45,728 bases of DNA from Anaerolineae bacterium (GCA_023954475.1 JAMLHW010000022.1:1-45728), one strand, 5' to 3'; shown: positions 34,711-42,579, counted from the stretch's first letter. Program-made: numbers and translations. The notes: generated from the sequence alone by a model not told the origin.

Positions 34711-35520
34711 ATGCTGACCGCGGAAACACGATCCTATTTATCTGCGACCCATCCGTGGCTCATTGCCACCGCTGTGTCTGTGGTCATCTTCGTCATCGTT
34801 GCCATTATTGTTGCTTTCTTGTGGGAAGTTTGGAGTCTTCTGCCACTGGCCCTGCTCCTGCTGGGTACGATTTTCGTTTTCGTGCAGGCACACGCACGCT
34901 ATGCCAACTTTACTCAGGCGACGCCCCAAATCGTACAGAATTTGTGGGAAATGGCTGACTTATCGGCCGATGACCATTTCATGCTAATCGATATTGGATC
35001 CATGGCAACGGTGCGTGGCTTCGCCAGACGTCTGCGCTACGGGCAACTGCATGTCATCAATGTCTACAACCCGCAAATTGTACCCAATCCGGTATTCTTA
35101 CGTGCCCGACAACGGATGGCCGATCAAACACCATTTCAACCAGATCCGCGTGTCACTTTGTTCGACGCACGAATCGATCTATTGCCGTTTCCCGATGCGA
35201 CCGTCGACACAATCCTGACTAATCAAGTTCTGAGCGAAATGCCTGCCGCACCGGATCGTGCGACCTTGATCACAGAAATCCACCGGGTCTTGCGTCCGGG
35301 AGGACGTTGGCTGAGCAGCGAACGGATAGCGCCTGCAACTGATGTGTTGTTATTTGGAATCGGTCGCCATGCACCGGAATCGGCCGATAGATGGGCTGCA
35401 CAAATTCAACCTTACGGATTACAATTACGTCAACAAGCTCAGATCAACCCTGTACTCATAAGTATATCTATGCAAAAACCCGGCGAAGATGCCCCCAGAC
35501 AACTTCGCTTCAGCTTTTAA
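34711..35520 (+). CDS. Membrane-anchored class I SAM-dependent methyltransferase
   Basis: A 269-residue protein. Two TM helices at about 18-58 (LIATAVSVVIFVIVAIIVAF, then SLLPLALLLLGTIFVFV) are followed by a methyltransferase domain. FMLIDIGSMATVRGFARRL is a weak motif I (without the usual GxGxG), LLPFPDATVDTILTNQVLSE resembles motif II (the Methyltransf_11 pattern), and EIHRVLRPGGRWLSSE is the conserved post-II block. Its cytoplasmic domain would be held at the membrane. The weak SAM loop means activity is not certain. It starts 12 bp after the HprK-like gene, so it is probably in the same operon. Substrate unknown. Confidence 0.7.
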   Translation: MLTAETRSYLSATHPWLIATAVSVVIFVIVAIIVAFLWEVWSLLPLALLLLGTIFVFVQAHARYANFTQATPQIVQNLWEMADLSADDHFMLIDIGSMATVRGFARRLRYGQLHVINVYNPQIVPNPVFLRARQRMADQTPFQPDPRVTLFDARIDLLPFPDATVDTILTNQVLSEMPAAPDRATLITEIHRVLRPGGRWLSSERIAPATDVLLFGIGRHAPESADRWAAQIQPYGLQLRQQAQINPVLISISMQKPGEDAPRQLRFSF

Positions 35521-35607
35521 AAACGCTATCTTACAATGCACCTTACAGCCGGTACGCAGCAAACTCGACGTTTCACGATCTTTTCATTGTCACGATCTTT
35601 ATACACC

Positions 35608-35635
35608 TTGTGGCACTTGTTGGAGATGTTATAAT
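35608..35635 (+). promoter_or_regulatory. Internal promoter before the small membrane protein
   Basis: TTGTGG (35608-35613) and TATAAT (35630-35635) with a 16-bp spacer. ATG 35643 begins 7 bases after the -10 box, so this transcript could also be leaderless. Confidence 0.4.
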
Positions 35636-35642
35636 GCCATCA

Positions 35643-35933
35643 ATGATCAATTGGATGTCGGTCCTTTTCAATGCGTGTTGGATTGTCGGGCTGGCAATTT
35701 TATTGGCAAGTTTCAGTTACACGCGCTGGAAAAGGACTATTGCAGACACAGCAGTATCGCCACCCAGTTCAGGTTTTTTGCATTTGGTAGTTGCATACAG
35801 TCTCATAGGAATTGGTTTGATCGGCACGGCTTCGAGCTTGTGGATGGCAATTGTGTCTGCCATCGCCATTGTGGGCATTATTATCTTGACCGTTATCACC
35901 CACAGAGCAGAGAACGCTGGCTCCAAATCATAA
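35643..35933 (+). CDS. Small three-helix membrane protein
   Basis: A 96-residue hydrophobic protein (MINWMSVLFNACWIVGLAIL). Three TM helices are visible: about 4-24, 46-66 (FLHLVVAYSLIGIGLIGTAS) and 67-86 (LWMAIVSAIAIVGIIILTVI). It ends in a basic tail. Longer frames begin upstream at 35391, but those residues run across the methyltransferase gene and the TATAAT box, so ATG 35643 is preferred. It lies 16 bp before the Wzz/BY-kinase gene. I recognise no family; a role in polysaccharide assembly is a guess from context. Confidence 0.55.
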   Translation: MINWMSVLFNACWIVGLAILLASFSYTRWKRTIADTAVSPPSSGFLHLVVAYSLIGIGLIGTASSLWMAIVSAIAIVGIIILTVITHRAENAGSKS

Positions 35934-35949
35934 CGGCAGGAGTATCATC

Positions 35950-37596
35950 ATGGAAATAAGAAAATACTTTGCACTTTTTCGCCATTGGTTATGGCTAATT
36001 GTTCTGGGCGCAATTGTCGCTGGTGGTATTGCCTATACCTTCAGCCAAACTCAAGACGCTACTTATCAGGCAACGGCCAAATATCTCATTGACCTGGCTC
36101 CTACCGGAACATCAAGCGAATATTCAAACATTCTAACTGAAGAACGACTGGCATCGACTTATGCAGAGTTGATGACGACGCGCCCTGTGTTTGAAGAAGT
36201 TGCCCGGCAATTAGAAAATGCACCCGGCAACTCAATCGAAAGCACTATTGCGGCACTGCGGGGGATGGTTTCAGTGAGTTCGGGTGTCGACTCGCAAATC
36301 CTGAACATCACCGTCCGTGACAGTGACCCATTGCGTTCGGCCGAAATTGCCAACACAATCGGTGAGGTATTCACCCAACAAAGCGCATCATTGCAGGATG
36401 CACGTTTTTCCGAATCAATCGCCGGTTGGGAAGAACAACGCGTAGCATCTGAAACTGTTATTGCCAATCTTGAGACTCAAATAGCTGCATTGGAAGATGC
36501 AACCACCGTGGCTGAACAATCCGAATTGTCACGCCTGACACGCCAGATCAACGAAGAACAATTCAAGTACACAGACGCGTTCAACAATCTGTTGAGCCTG
36601 CGCGAAGAGCAAGACCGCAGCCGCAATAACATCTTGTCTATCGAACCGGCGGTCACAGGCAGCAAAATTGGACCGCGTGTCATGACCAATACGGTGCTGG
36701 CCGTCATCGTCGGGGCAATGGTTGCCGTCGGTATCGTCTTCCTGATTGAGTATTTGGATGACACGATCAAGACGCCAGACGAAGTTACCGAAGAAACCGG
36801 CCTGTCTACATTGGCTGCAATCGCCTACATCAAGGGAGAAACATCGGCCGAACGCTTGATCACACAAAAATCACCACGTGCGCCTGTTTCAGAAGCATAC
36901 CGCGTATTGCGCACCAATCTCAGCTTCTCTGCAATCGACGGACAGATGAATCGGCTACTGGTCACGAGTTCATCACCCAGCGAAGGCAAATCGACCACAT
37001 CCTCCAACCTCGCCGTCACGTTGGCACAAACCGGAAAACAAGTCGTTTTGATAGACGCCGACTTGCGCCGCCCATCATTGCACAAGGTATTCGAGGTCTC
37101 AAACAATCAAGGCCTCACAACGGCATTACTCGATGCACAAACACCCGTAACAGAGCATTTGCAGGTCACCTCCGTGCCCGGGCTGCGCATGATGGCGAGT
37201 GGGCCACTGCCACCAAATCCGGCTGAGTTGCTCAACTCGCAGCGCATGTTACAAGTATTGGAAGATCTCGACGAAGCGACTGATTTTATCATACTCGACA
37301 CACCACCTTTGTTGACCGTAGCCGATGCATCGATTTTGGCATCTAATGTGGATGGATGCCTCATCGTCATCGAGGTAGCCAAAACACGCCGCGAAACATT
37401 GGTCGAATCACAGGAACGTCTGATAGCAAACGGCGCTAATATTGTCGGTGTGGTTTTGAATCGGTCGCGTCCGGGACGGTCAGGCTACTACCAATACTAC
37501 TATGACTATCGCTACTACACATACGAGTACGGTACACGGCGTCCGCAAGCCAAACGCGGACGGCTCGCGAGCTTGTTACCCGGCAATCGTTCATGA
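35950..37596 (+). CDS. Wzz-type chain-length domain fused to a BY-kinase (CpsD/Wzc-like)
   Basis: A 548-residue bacterial tyrosine kinase controlling export of a surface polysaccharide. The N-terminus has a cytoplasmic stretch, TM1 (HWLWLIVLGAIVAGGIAYTF) and an extracytoplasmic Wzz domain with coiled coil (about 35-245). TM2 is VLAVIVGAMVAVGIVFLIEY. The kinase domain has Walker A SSPSEGKSTTSSNLA (about 341-355), Walker A' VVLIDADLRRPSLH and Walker B DFIILDTPPLL. The tyrosine cluster YYQYYYDYRYYTYEY at about 513-527 is the expected autophosphorylation site. All functional parts are on one chain, as in proteobacterial Wzc. The stop overlaps the next start (ATGA). Confidence 0.92.
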   Translation: MEIRKYFALFRHWLWLIVLGAIVAGGIAYTFSQTQDATYQATAKYLIDLAPTGTSSEYSNILTEERLASTYAELMTTRPVFEEVARQLENAPGNSIESTIAALRGMVSVSSGVDSQILNITVRDSDPLRSAEIANTIGEVFTQQSASLQDARFSESIAGWEEQRVASETVIANLETQIAALEDATTVAEQSELSRLTRQINEEQFKYTDAFNNLLSLREEQDRSRNNILSIEPAVTGSKIGPRVMTNTVLAVIVGAMVAVGIVFLIEYLDDTIKTPDEVTEETGLSTLAAIAYIKGETSAERLITQKSPRAPVSEAYRVLRTNLSFSAIDGQMNRLLVTSSSPSEGKSTTSSNLAVTLAQTGKQVVLIDADLRRPSLHKVFEVSNNQGLTTALLDAQTPVTEHLQVTSVPGLRMMASGPLPPNPAELLNSQRMLQVLEDLDEATDFIILDTPPLLTVADASILASNVDGCLIVIEVAKTRRETLVESQERLIANGANIVGVVLNRSRPGRSGYYQYYYDYRYYTYEYGTRRPQAKRGRLASLLPGNRS

Positions 37597-38087
37597 ATCG
37601 ACAGACGGCGACAGCGGCAGTCGGTAACTCAAACCGTCTCTATATTATCCTTGGGCTTTTGTGGCTCGGGCTGGCTGCCGTTATTCTCTTTTCCGAGTTT
37701 CGCCGTCCCGCAACAATTGTGATTGAGTGGGAAACCGAGACAGAATTTGATACAGCCGGATTCAATATCTACCGTAGTGTCGTGACAGACAACGACTGTA
37801 AAGCAATAGACGCTTCAAATTACGATCAGATCAACGATGAGTTAATTCCGAGTTCGGCCGATCCGTCATCCGGTGCTACATACTCGTTCGAAGATAAGAA
37901 TGTTGAATCGGGATTACAGTATTGTTATGCTTTGGAAGATGTGGAATTTGGTCAGCGAACAGAACGTCACCCGCCATTCCAGGGTGAAGTACAGCAAGTG
38001 CAGTGGCTGGCACTCCTGATCGCAGCCATCAGCGTGGTTATCGGACTGGCTCTGTTGGTGTCAGGGTTAAAGCGAGAAGTGACATGA
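37593..38087 (+). CDS. Two-TM protein with extracytoplasmic FN3-like domain
   Basis: A 164-residue protein. TM1 is LYIILGLLWLGLAAVILF (about 14-31). The outer domain (about 38-130), with IEWETETEFDTAGFNIYRS and a terminal SGLQYCYALEDVE, looks like a fibronectin-III-type beta sandwich, with two cysteines that could pair. TM2 is WLALLIAAISVVIGLALLVS. It overlaps both neighbours by four bases (ATGA), so the three proteins are translated together and probably form one assembly. Function unknown. Confidence 0.65.
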   Translation: MNRQTATAAVGNSNRLYIILGLLWLGLAAVILFSEFRRPATIVIEWETETEFDTAGFNIYRSVVTDNDCKAIDASNYDQINDELIPSSADPSSGATYSFEDKNVESGLQYCYALEDVEFGQRTERHPPFQGEVQQVQWLALLIAAISVVIGLALLVSGLKREVT

Positions 38088-38362
38088 CGATGTTAGAAAC
38101 AAGAATCCTTGAGACAAAAGGCAATATTGTGTGGCGCGAAACGGCTGATGGCATTGTGTTGGTTGATCCGGGCCGCGGACGGGTACGGGTGTTGAATGCT
38201 GTCGGTTCCGATATCTGGAAACAGATTCTGGAAGGCTACGACACAACTACCATTCACACCAATATCGTCAACAAATATGACGTTTCGGCCGAAAAAGCAG
38301 CAGCTGATCTCGATTTATTTCTCAATGAGTTGGCCCAACGCGAACTGATTCAAGATGTATAA
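38084..38362 (+). CDS. PqqD-family protein (RRE-type peptide-binding fold)
   Basis: A 92-residue protein of the PqqD superfamily. The pattern is visible: GNIVWRETADGIVLVDPGRG, VLNAVGSDIWKQILEGYDTT, then a helix and a final winged helix DLDLFLNELAQRELI. In other systems PqqD-like proteins are peptide chaperones (RiPP recognition elements) that present a precursor to modifying enzymes. Here none of the radical-SAM, asparagine-synthase or transglutaminase partners is present in the window. No candidate precursor peptide was found nearby. Its start overlaps the upstream stop (ATGA), so it is last in the operon. A bidirectional terminator follows. Confidence 0.8.
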   Translation: MTMLETRILETKGNIVWRETADGIVLVDPGRGRVRVLNAVGSDIWKQILEGYDTTTIHTNIVNKYDVSAEKAAADLDLFLNELAQRELIQDV

Positions 38363-38426
38363 CCCTGCACCGTACTGAGTAGGATCAAACTCAAACAGAC
38401 TACGTTTCGGATTTGAAAAGCGAATC

Positions 38427-38466
38427 AAAAAAGCCAACACCCGTAAACTACGGGCGTTGGCTTTTT
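38427..38466. terminator. Bidirectional terminator between pqqD-like and surA/prsA-like genes
   Basis: Stem AAAAGCCAAC...CCGTA with TACGGG...GTTGGCTTTT (one A-C mismatch), A-rich on one side and T-rich on the other, placed between two convergent genes. It could serve both. Confidence 0.85.
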
Positions 38467-38554
38467 ATTTGCGTCTGTTTCGAAACGACACAATGCGCTC
38501 GTCCGAAACTCAAATCCATTTCTTGGGCAATCTTCCCTATGCTATGCCAGCTAA

Positions 38555-39877
38555 TCAACCACCTGTTTCGGATTCAGTAGTTGCTGTCGGCACAACAGTC
38601 GGAGTCGGTGGGCGATAGTAGATATCATCAAGTGACGGACCAGAAGGAACTCGACTCTGCCAAATGTCGCTGAGAATCACACCTTCGCTAATTCGCGCTG
38701 ATTCCAACCAATCGCTCAAAGCAGTAGAAAACTCACTGCGTACCTGCGATTCCGGCAACGAGCGTACTTCCCGGCCTTGAGCAAGCAGGAGAATATAGCG
38801 TTGGTTTTCACCATTAGCGTCTTCAACAAGGATGACATCGCTGATCTCACTTTCAGAGAGTTCAAAAGCTGCATCTGCGACAACACCGGCGGTGCGTGAT
38901 GCAACGTCCTCGTAAGTAGACCATGGAATATCCTGCGCAACCGGATCCGTATCTGTTACAACCGGTGTACTACGCACTTCATTCCACACTTCCACAAACG
39001 CTGTCGGCGAGTCAATGGCAGCCAATGCAGCTTGCGCTTCCTCATCGCTTGAATAAGCGATGAGCAACAAGTTCATTTGCTCAGCTTCTGCCAACACGCC
39101 AGCCTCTATGCCAAGTTCTTCTTGCAGTGCTTCGCGATACAATGATGCGGCGATAGATGCACGATAGATTTCCTCGCTCGCACCGGCATCACGCAGCCGC
39201 GCAATATCACGTGCATATTCCTGCAAGAAGGCATCTTCAGTCACGGGCGTCGCGGTTGGTTCTGGTTCCAAAGTTGGAACAGGCGTAGCCGGTTCAGTCC
39301 CTGCGGCTGGAATGGGCGTGATTGTCGGCGTTGGCTCAGGCCCAGCAGGGGTTGGGGTCGGTGGCACATCACCATCGTAGTAATTGTAGTTCTCTTCAAT
39401 CGCAGCCTGGATATCTGCTTCGGTAATGGTGATGCCCCGCTTTTCTGCTTCCTGACGGATCAATTCATCGTCGATCAACTGTTGCAAGGCAACATTACCC
39501 ATTGCCTGTTCTGCCTGTACAGAAGGTGCCAGCAGATTGATTTGCTGCGATGCAAACTGCTGGACTTGTCCGATATCACCATTGAGCAATTCATTAAGTG
39601 ATTCGACATTATCGATCAGTTCTGCACGCTCGAAACGCACCATTTCCTGCCAATCGCTAAGGGAAATCTCCGTGCCATTGACAGTGGCTACAGGCTGTGG
39701 CCGAATGATGACGTATTCGACAAAGAGACTAACCGCTAGGACCAAGACGATGATGCCTACGATGCCTAATATCGCCATGCGAATCCGACGACTTTGCTCT
39801 TGTTGCTTACGTGTCAACAGCATATCTTTACGGGATCTGCGCTGTTGATTTTTCGGTTGTGTATCGTTATTTGCCAT
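38555..39877 (-). CDS. Membrane-anchored SurA/PrsA-like foldase
   Basis: A 440-residue protein with a basic cytoplasmic N-terminus and one TM helix (MAILGIVGIIVLVLAVSLFV, about 34-53). A SurA N-terminal-like chaperone domain follows, opening PVATVNGTEISLSDWQEMVR and containing LQQLIDDELIRQEAEKRGIT. This pattern occurs in SurA, PrsA and trigger-factor-related peptidyl-prolyl isomerases. A Thr/Pro-rich linker (PTPTPAGPEPTPTITPIP) interrupts the domain before the helix resumes (FLQEYARDIARL). A PpiC-like region with weak similarity (AAFELSESEISDVILVED, then RYILLLAQGREVR) follows. Likely a foldase on the outer membrane face. Convergent with the PqqD-like gene. Confidence 0.78.
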   Translation of the reverse strand: MANNDTQPKNQQRRSRKDMLLTRKQQEQSRRIRMAILGIVGIIVLVLAVSLFVEYVIIRPQPVATVNGTEISLSDWQEMVRFERAELIDNVESLNELLNGDIGQVQQFASQQINLLAPSVQAEQAMGNVALQQLIDDELIRQEAEKRGITITEADIQAAIEENYNYYDGDVPPTPTPAGPEPTPTITPIPAAGTEPATPVPTLEPEPTATPVTEDAFLQEYARDIARLRDAGASEEIYRASIAASLYREALQEELGIEAGVLAEAEQMNLLLIAYSSDEEAQAALAAIDSPTAFVEVWNEVRSTPVVTDTDPVAQDIPWSTYEDVASRTAGVVADAAFELSESEISDVILVEDANGENQRYILLLAQGREVRSLPESQVRSEFSTALSDWLESARISEGVILSDIWQSRVPSGPSLDDIYYRPPTPTVVPTATTESETGG

Positions 39878-39899
39878 ACAGTTTTTACCTGAATGCGAA

Positions 39900-40140
39900 C
39901 TAATATGTTGCTGGTGACGTGACGGCCATATCGTGCTTCAAAAACGCGATCTTCTCTGGATGATGCAGCGAAACGTGTTTCGGCCGATATACATCCAGTA
40001 CGCTCAAACTCAAAACAAGATCATAAGGCGTTTGGCACATCATGCTGTTGGAGCGCGTCACACAAGCCAACGAATTGCTCCTCAGTACAGAGAATTGGGT
40101 AAATTCGGCCGCAAACAAAAGTGCATCCACCACCAATCAT
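39900..40140 (-). pseudogene. Possible frameshifted small gene between rpsR and the foldase gene
   Basis: On the minus strand ATG 40140 opens a 39-codon frame whose second half looks protein-like (YPILCTEEQFVGLCDALQQH) and ends at a TGA at 40021. A neighbouring frame then continues DLVLSLSVLDVYRPKHVSLH to a TAG at 39900. Joined, the two would give roughly 78 residues, as if one base had been lost or gained near 40023. No family is recognised and the call is weak. The rest of the 329-bp interval 39878-40206 holds TCGGCCGA octamers at 39980 and 40193; I see no tRNA. Confidence 0.25.
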
Positions 40141-40206
40141 GCGCGACAGGAATTCCTGAGCACAGACCTAATGACGGGCAATCACGAGCGAATCGGCCGA
40201 TGTCCC

Positions 40207-40437
40207 TTAATCGCTTACAAACGGCAGCAAAGCCAGGTGACGTGCACGTTTAATTTCGCGTGCGATATAGCGCTGGCTTTTGGCATCGAGACCGGTTTGG
40301 CGACGCGGCTTGATGCGACCATGCTCAGTCATGTAGGCACGAAGCAATTCTGGTTTCTTGTAATCAACTTGAGATTTGTCTAGTGTAACGTTGCGCTGCC
40401 GACGAGAGCCGCGCGAACGTCTTCTGTAATCATCCAT
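40207..40437 (-). CDS. rpsR: 30S ribosomal protein S18
   Basis: Small-subunit protein (76 aa) that pairs with S6. MDDYRRRSRGSRRQRNVTLD leads to the conserved VDYKKPELLRAYMTEHGRI and KPRRQTGLDAKSQRYIAREI blocks, ending RARHLALLPFVSD. The start is ATG 40437, with GGAG 7 bases upstream; the longer frame to 40455 is not supported. Last gene of rpsF-ssb-rpsR, 37 bp after ssb. Confidence 0.97.
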   Translation of the reverse strand: MDDYRRRSRGSRRQRNVTLDKSQVDYKKPELLRAYMTEHGRIKPRRQTGLDAKSQRYIAREIKRARHLALLPFVSD

Positions 40438-40474
40438 TCTATTCTCCAAATACAATCACTTGTGATGAATGCTG

Positions 40475-40810
40475 TTAGTTACCATCCAGGACAATAATTT
40501 CATGGGCCAGCACTTCCGTATGATAGTACTGTTTACCACGTTCATCTTCCCAGCCACGGGTCTGCAAACGGCCTTCAACAAAGAGCTGTTGTTCATCAGC
40601 CAGTTCTCGCTCACAAACATCAGCCAACCTACCCCAGGCAACGACATTGATCCAGTCATATTCCTGGAAGCGTTCACCAGTGGCAGTCGTCCGAATACGC
40701 GGGGTTACTACACTGAACGACGCAACAGGCTGGCCACCGATTGTGTGGCGAATCTCGGGATCGCCTTCGACTCGGCCGATAACCATGACTTTGTTTAGAC
40801 CTCGATGCAT
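40475..40810 (-). CDS. ssb: Single-stranded DNA-binding protein, without the acidic C-terminal tail
   Basis: OB-fold protein (111 aa) that coats single-stranded DNA. It opens MHRGLNKVMVIGRVEGDPEI, continues FQEYDWINVVAWGRLADVCE and ends with the last OB strand (AHEIIVLDGN). The usual Gly/Pro-rich linker and acidic tip (DDDIPF-like), which bind repair and replication partners, are missing. The frame has a clean stop, so this is not an edge effect. A second SSB with a full tail may exist elsewhere. It sits between rpsF and rpsR, the standard place. Confidence 0.95.
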   Translation of the reverse strand: MHRGLNKVMVIGRVEGDPEIRHTIGGQPVASFSVVTPRIRTTATGERFQEYDWINVVAWGRLADVCERELADEQQLFVEGRLQTRGWEDERGKQYYHTEVLAHEIIVLDGN

Positions 40811-40828
40811 TTCAGGGCCTCAAACAGT

Positions 40829-41113
40829 CTATTCATCTTTGCGGATAACCAAGTGGCGCAGAATCTGCTCTGTATAGAGGATGTTGCGCTCCATTCCCTT
40901 CAGATCGGATGTGTCCATTTCTGCCAAAAGCAGAACATAGTAACCATCGTTGATCTTATTGATCGGATAGGCTAACTTCCGCTGTCCCCAGTGATCTTCT
41001 TTAATTTCACTATCACCGGTTGGCATCCAGCCTTTTACCCGTTCAATTACGTCTGTTCGACCCTGCTCATCCAAGTCGGGATGAAGCACAAGTGTCAACT
41101 CGTACTCTCGCAT
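40829..41113 (-). CDS. rpsF: 30S ribosomal protein S6
   Basis: Small-subunit protein (94 aa), MREYELTLVLHPDLDEQGRT, with the S6 core blocks WGQRKLAYPINKINDGYYVL and LLAEMDTSDLKGMERNILYT. The start is ATG 41113, with a strong AAGGAGG ten bases upstream; the longer frame to 41167 is rejected. First gene of rpsF-ssb-rpsR, with 18 bp before ssb. A promoter and a small Shine-Dalgarno hairpin lie upstream. Confidence 0.97.
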   Translation of the reverse strand: MREYELTLVLHPDLDEQGRTDVIERVKGWMPTGDSEIKEDHWGQRKLAYPINKINDGYYVLLLAEMDTSDLKGMERNILYTEQILRHLVIRKDE

Positions 41114-41135
41114 GTGGATTTTGCCTCCTTTCCAC
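41114..41135 (-). promoter_or_regulatory. Possible Shine-Dalgarno-sequestering hairpin in the rpsF leader
   Basis: On the minus strand GTGGA (41135-41131) can pair with TCCAC (41118-41114), leaving AAGGAGG in the loop directly before the rpsF start. A CCG triplet adjoins the stem, as in known S6:S18 leader motifs, but the match to that motif is not established. Confidence 0.3.
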
Positions 41136-41237
41136 GGAATTACTCTAGCGAGTTCTGCCCTGAACATGCGGCCGAATGACCGTGTTAACAGAGCGGAAAG
41201 TCACATGCATTGCTATTCGCTTATGCAACAGCCCGGA

Positions 41238-41266
41238 ATGATAACATAAAAATGGGGTGTGTCCAA
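41238..41266 (-). promoter_or_regulatory. Promoter of the rpsF-ssb-rpsR operon
   Basis: Minus-strand TTGGAC (41266-41261) and TATCAT (41243-41238) are separated by exactly 17 bp. The implied leader is about 118 nt. The 291-bp gap between rpsF and the MBL gene holds this promoter and, in the other direction, a TATAAT at 41305-41310. Confidence 0.6.
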
Positions 41267-41404
41267 AAAGACGCTCTAAAAGTGCGATTTCAATACGGTT
41301 GCGTTATAATTACATGGTTTGGGTGGCCTACTTTATCATCTGCAATTCAGAATTTGTGCCGGATGTGGGTGACAAATTCGGCCGAAAAAGAGAGGAAAAA
41401 TTAG

Positions 41405-42034
41405 ATGGAAATCACCTGGTACGGGTTGAGTTGTTTTCGGTTGGTCGAACGCGGTCAAGCTACCGTCGTTACCGATCCCTTCAACGGCAGTGTGGGCTTG
41501 CCGCCGCTTAAACTAAAGGCAGACATTGTCACGGTCAGCCACGATGCAGCTGGACACAATCACTTGACGTCAGTTACCGGCTATCGCCATGCACTGACAG
41601 GCCCCGGCGAGTACGAAATCGGGGGCGTTTTTATCACCGGCATTGCAACAACATCAAAAAACGATGCGAAGCGCAATGTGCTTTACCTGTTTGATTTTGG
41701 TACAGTCACGATTGCCCATCTCGGAGACATCAATCGGGTTCCATCACAATCAAAGATAGAACAATTGGGTGACGTCAATGTACTATTGATTCCTGTAGGC
41801 GGTGGCAACAGTCTCAATGCAGCCAAAGCGGCCGAACTGGTTTCGATGATCGAACCAAATATCGTCATCCCTATGCATTATCAACTCCCTGATCTTTCTG
41901 TCAATTTGGATGAAGTCGACCGTTTTGTGAAAGAGATGGGTCTGGCCCAAATCGAGCAAGAGACATCCCTGCGTGTAAACGTATCGCGCTTGCCTGAAGA
42001 GACACAAACTGTTTTATTGCAACCAAAATCGTAA
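41405..42034 (+). CDS. MBL-fold (UPF0173-like) hydrolase
   Basis: A 209-residue metallo-beta-lactamase-fold protein. MEITWYGLSCFRLVERGQAT, VTDPF, VTVSHDAAGHNHL and TGPGEYEIGGVFITGI match the UPF0173/YtkL-like group. IAHLGDI and PNIVIPMHYQLPDL supply later metal ligands. The usual HxHxDH motif is altered to SHDAAGHNH, so the first metal site is incomplete. Probable cytoplasmic hydrolase; substrate unknown. Divergent from rpsF. Confidence 0.78.
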   Translation: MEITWYGLSCFRLVERGQATVVTDPFNGSVGLPPLKLKADIVTVSHDAAGHNHLTSVTGYRHALTGPGEYEIGGVFITGIATTSKNDAKRNVLYLFDFGTVTIAHLGDINRVPSQSKIEQLGDVNVLLIPVGGGNSLNAAKAAELVSMIEPNIVIPMHYQLPDLSVNLDEVDRFVKEMGLAQIEQETSLRVNVSRLPEETQTVLLQPKS

Positions 42035-42100
42035 GGTGTGCTGTTTTAGGATAGCACTGTTACCTGACGGCAAATTCGGCCGAATAGGGTTGGGAAATAC

Positions 42101-42403
42101 ATGCAGTCAAAGCTAATCATGACATGGAATGTCAGCACCGGATCCGAGTCGGACTATTCTGAGTTCATCGTCAACGACTTTATTCCGCGCATTCAACGCC
42201 TGGGTTTGGTTGACATCCAGTTTTGGTATACCAGTTACGGAACATGCGAACAAATTCTGGCCAGCGGCACGACCAAGTCTGAAGAACAAATGCGCAGTAT
42301 TATCTTGAGCGAAGAATGGGTACAACTAAACCAGCGGTTGGAAGATCTGGTGACGGATTTTAACTACAAAATAGTACCCGCCAAAGGCGGCTTTCAGATT
42401 TGA
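42101..42403 (+). CDS. Hypothetical small alpha/beta protein
   Basis: A 100-residue protein starting MQSKLIMTWNVSTGSESDYS and ending KIVPAKGGFQI. Predicted strands and amphipathic helices (EFIVNDFIPRIQRLGL, LSEEWVQLNQRLEDLV) suggest a dimeric ferredoxin-like barrel, as in ABM or EthD proteins, but no family is recognised. Codon use and reading frame look real. It lies 66 bp after the MBL gene, with an octamer palindrome at 42076 between them, and is followed by a terminator. Confidence 0.65.
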   Translation: MQSKLIMTWNVSTGSESDYSEFIVNDFIPRIQRLGLVDIQFWYTSYGTCEQILASGTTKSEEQMRSIILSEEWVQLNQRLEDLVTDFNYKIVPAKGGFQI

Positions 42404-42530
42404 TGCCATCTTGCAGGTACTGGCATGGTAGAGAAGCCACGCATTCGTCGCTGATCGGCTAACAAGGTTCACAGCGCATATTAACAGGCAAACTGCCGGC
42501 ACAGAACGGCTGATCGATAACCAAATTCAC

Positions 42531-42562
42531 AAAAAAAGCCCCTGTATCGCGGGGCTTTTTCG
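42531..42562. terminator. Terminator between convergent genes (unknown small protein and fmdB)
   Basis: AAAAAGCCCC pairs with GGGGCTTTTT over an 8-base loop. It is 128 bp after the small gene and 18 bp from the fmdB stop on the other strand, and its symmetry could stop transcripts from both sides. The 42404-42579 interval shows no gene or tRNA. Confidence 0.85.
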
Positions 42563-42579
42563 GTAAAGATTATTGCGGC

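Noticed and set aside
42404-42579. Possible tRNA or small RNA between the unknown small gene and fmdB
   Set aside because: No cloverleaf or T-loop (GTTCGA) pattern was found. Only the terminator at 42531-42562 is supported.
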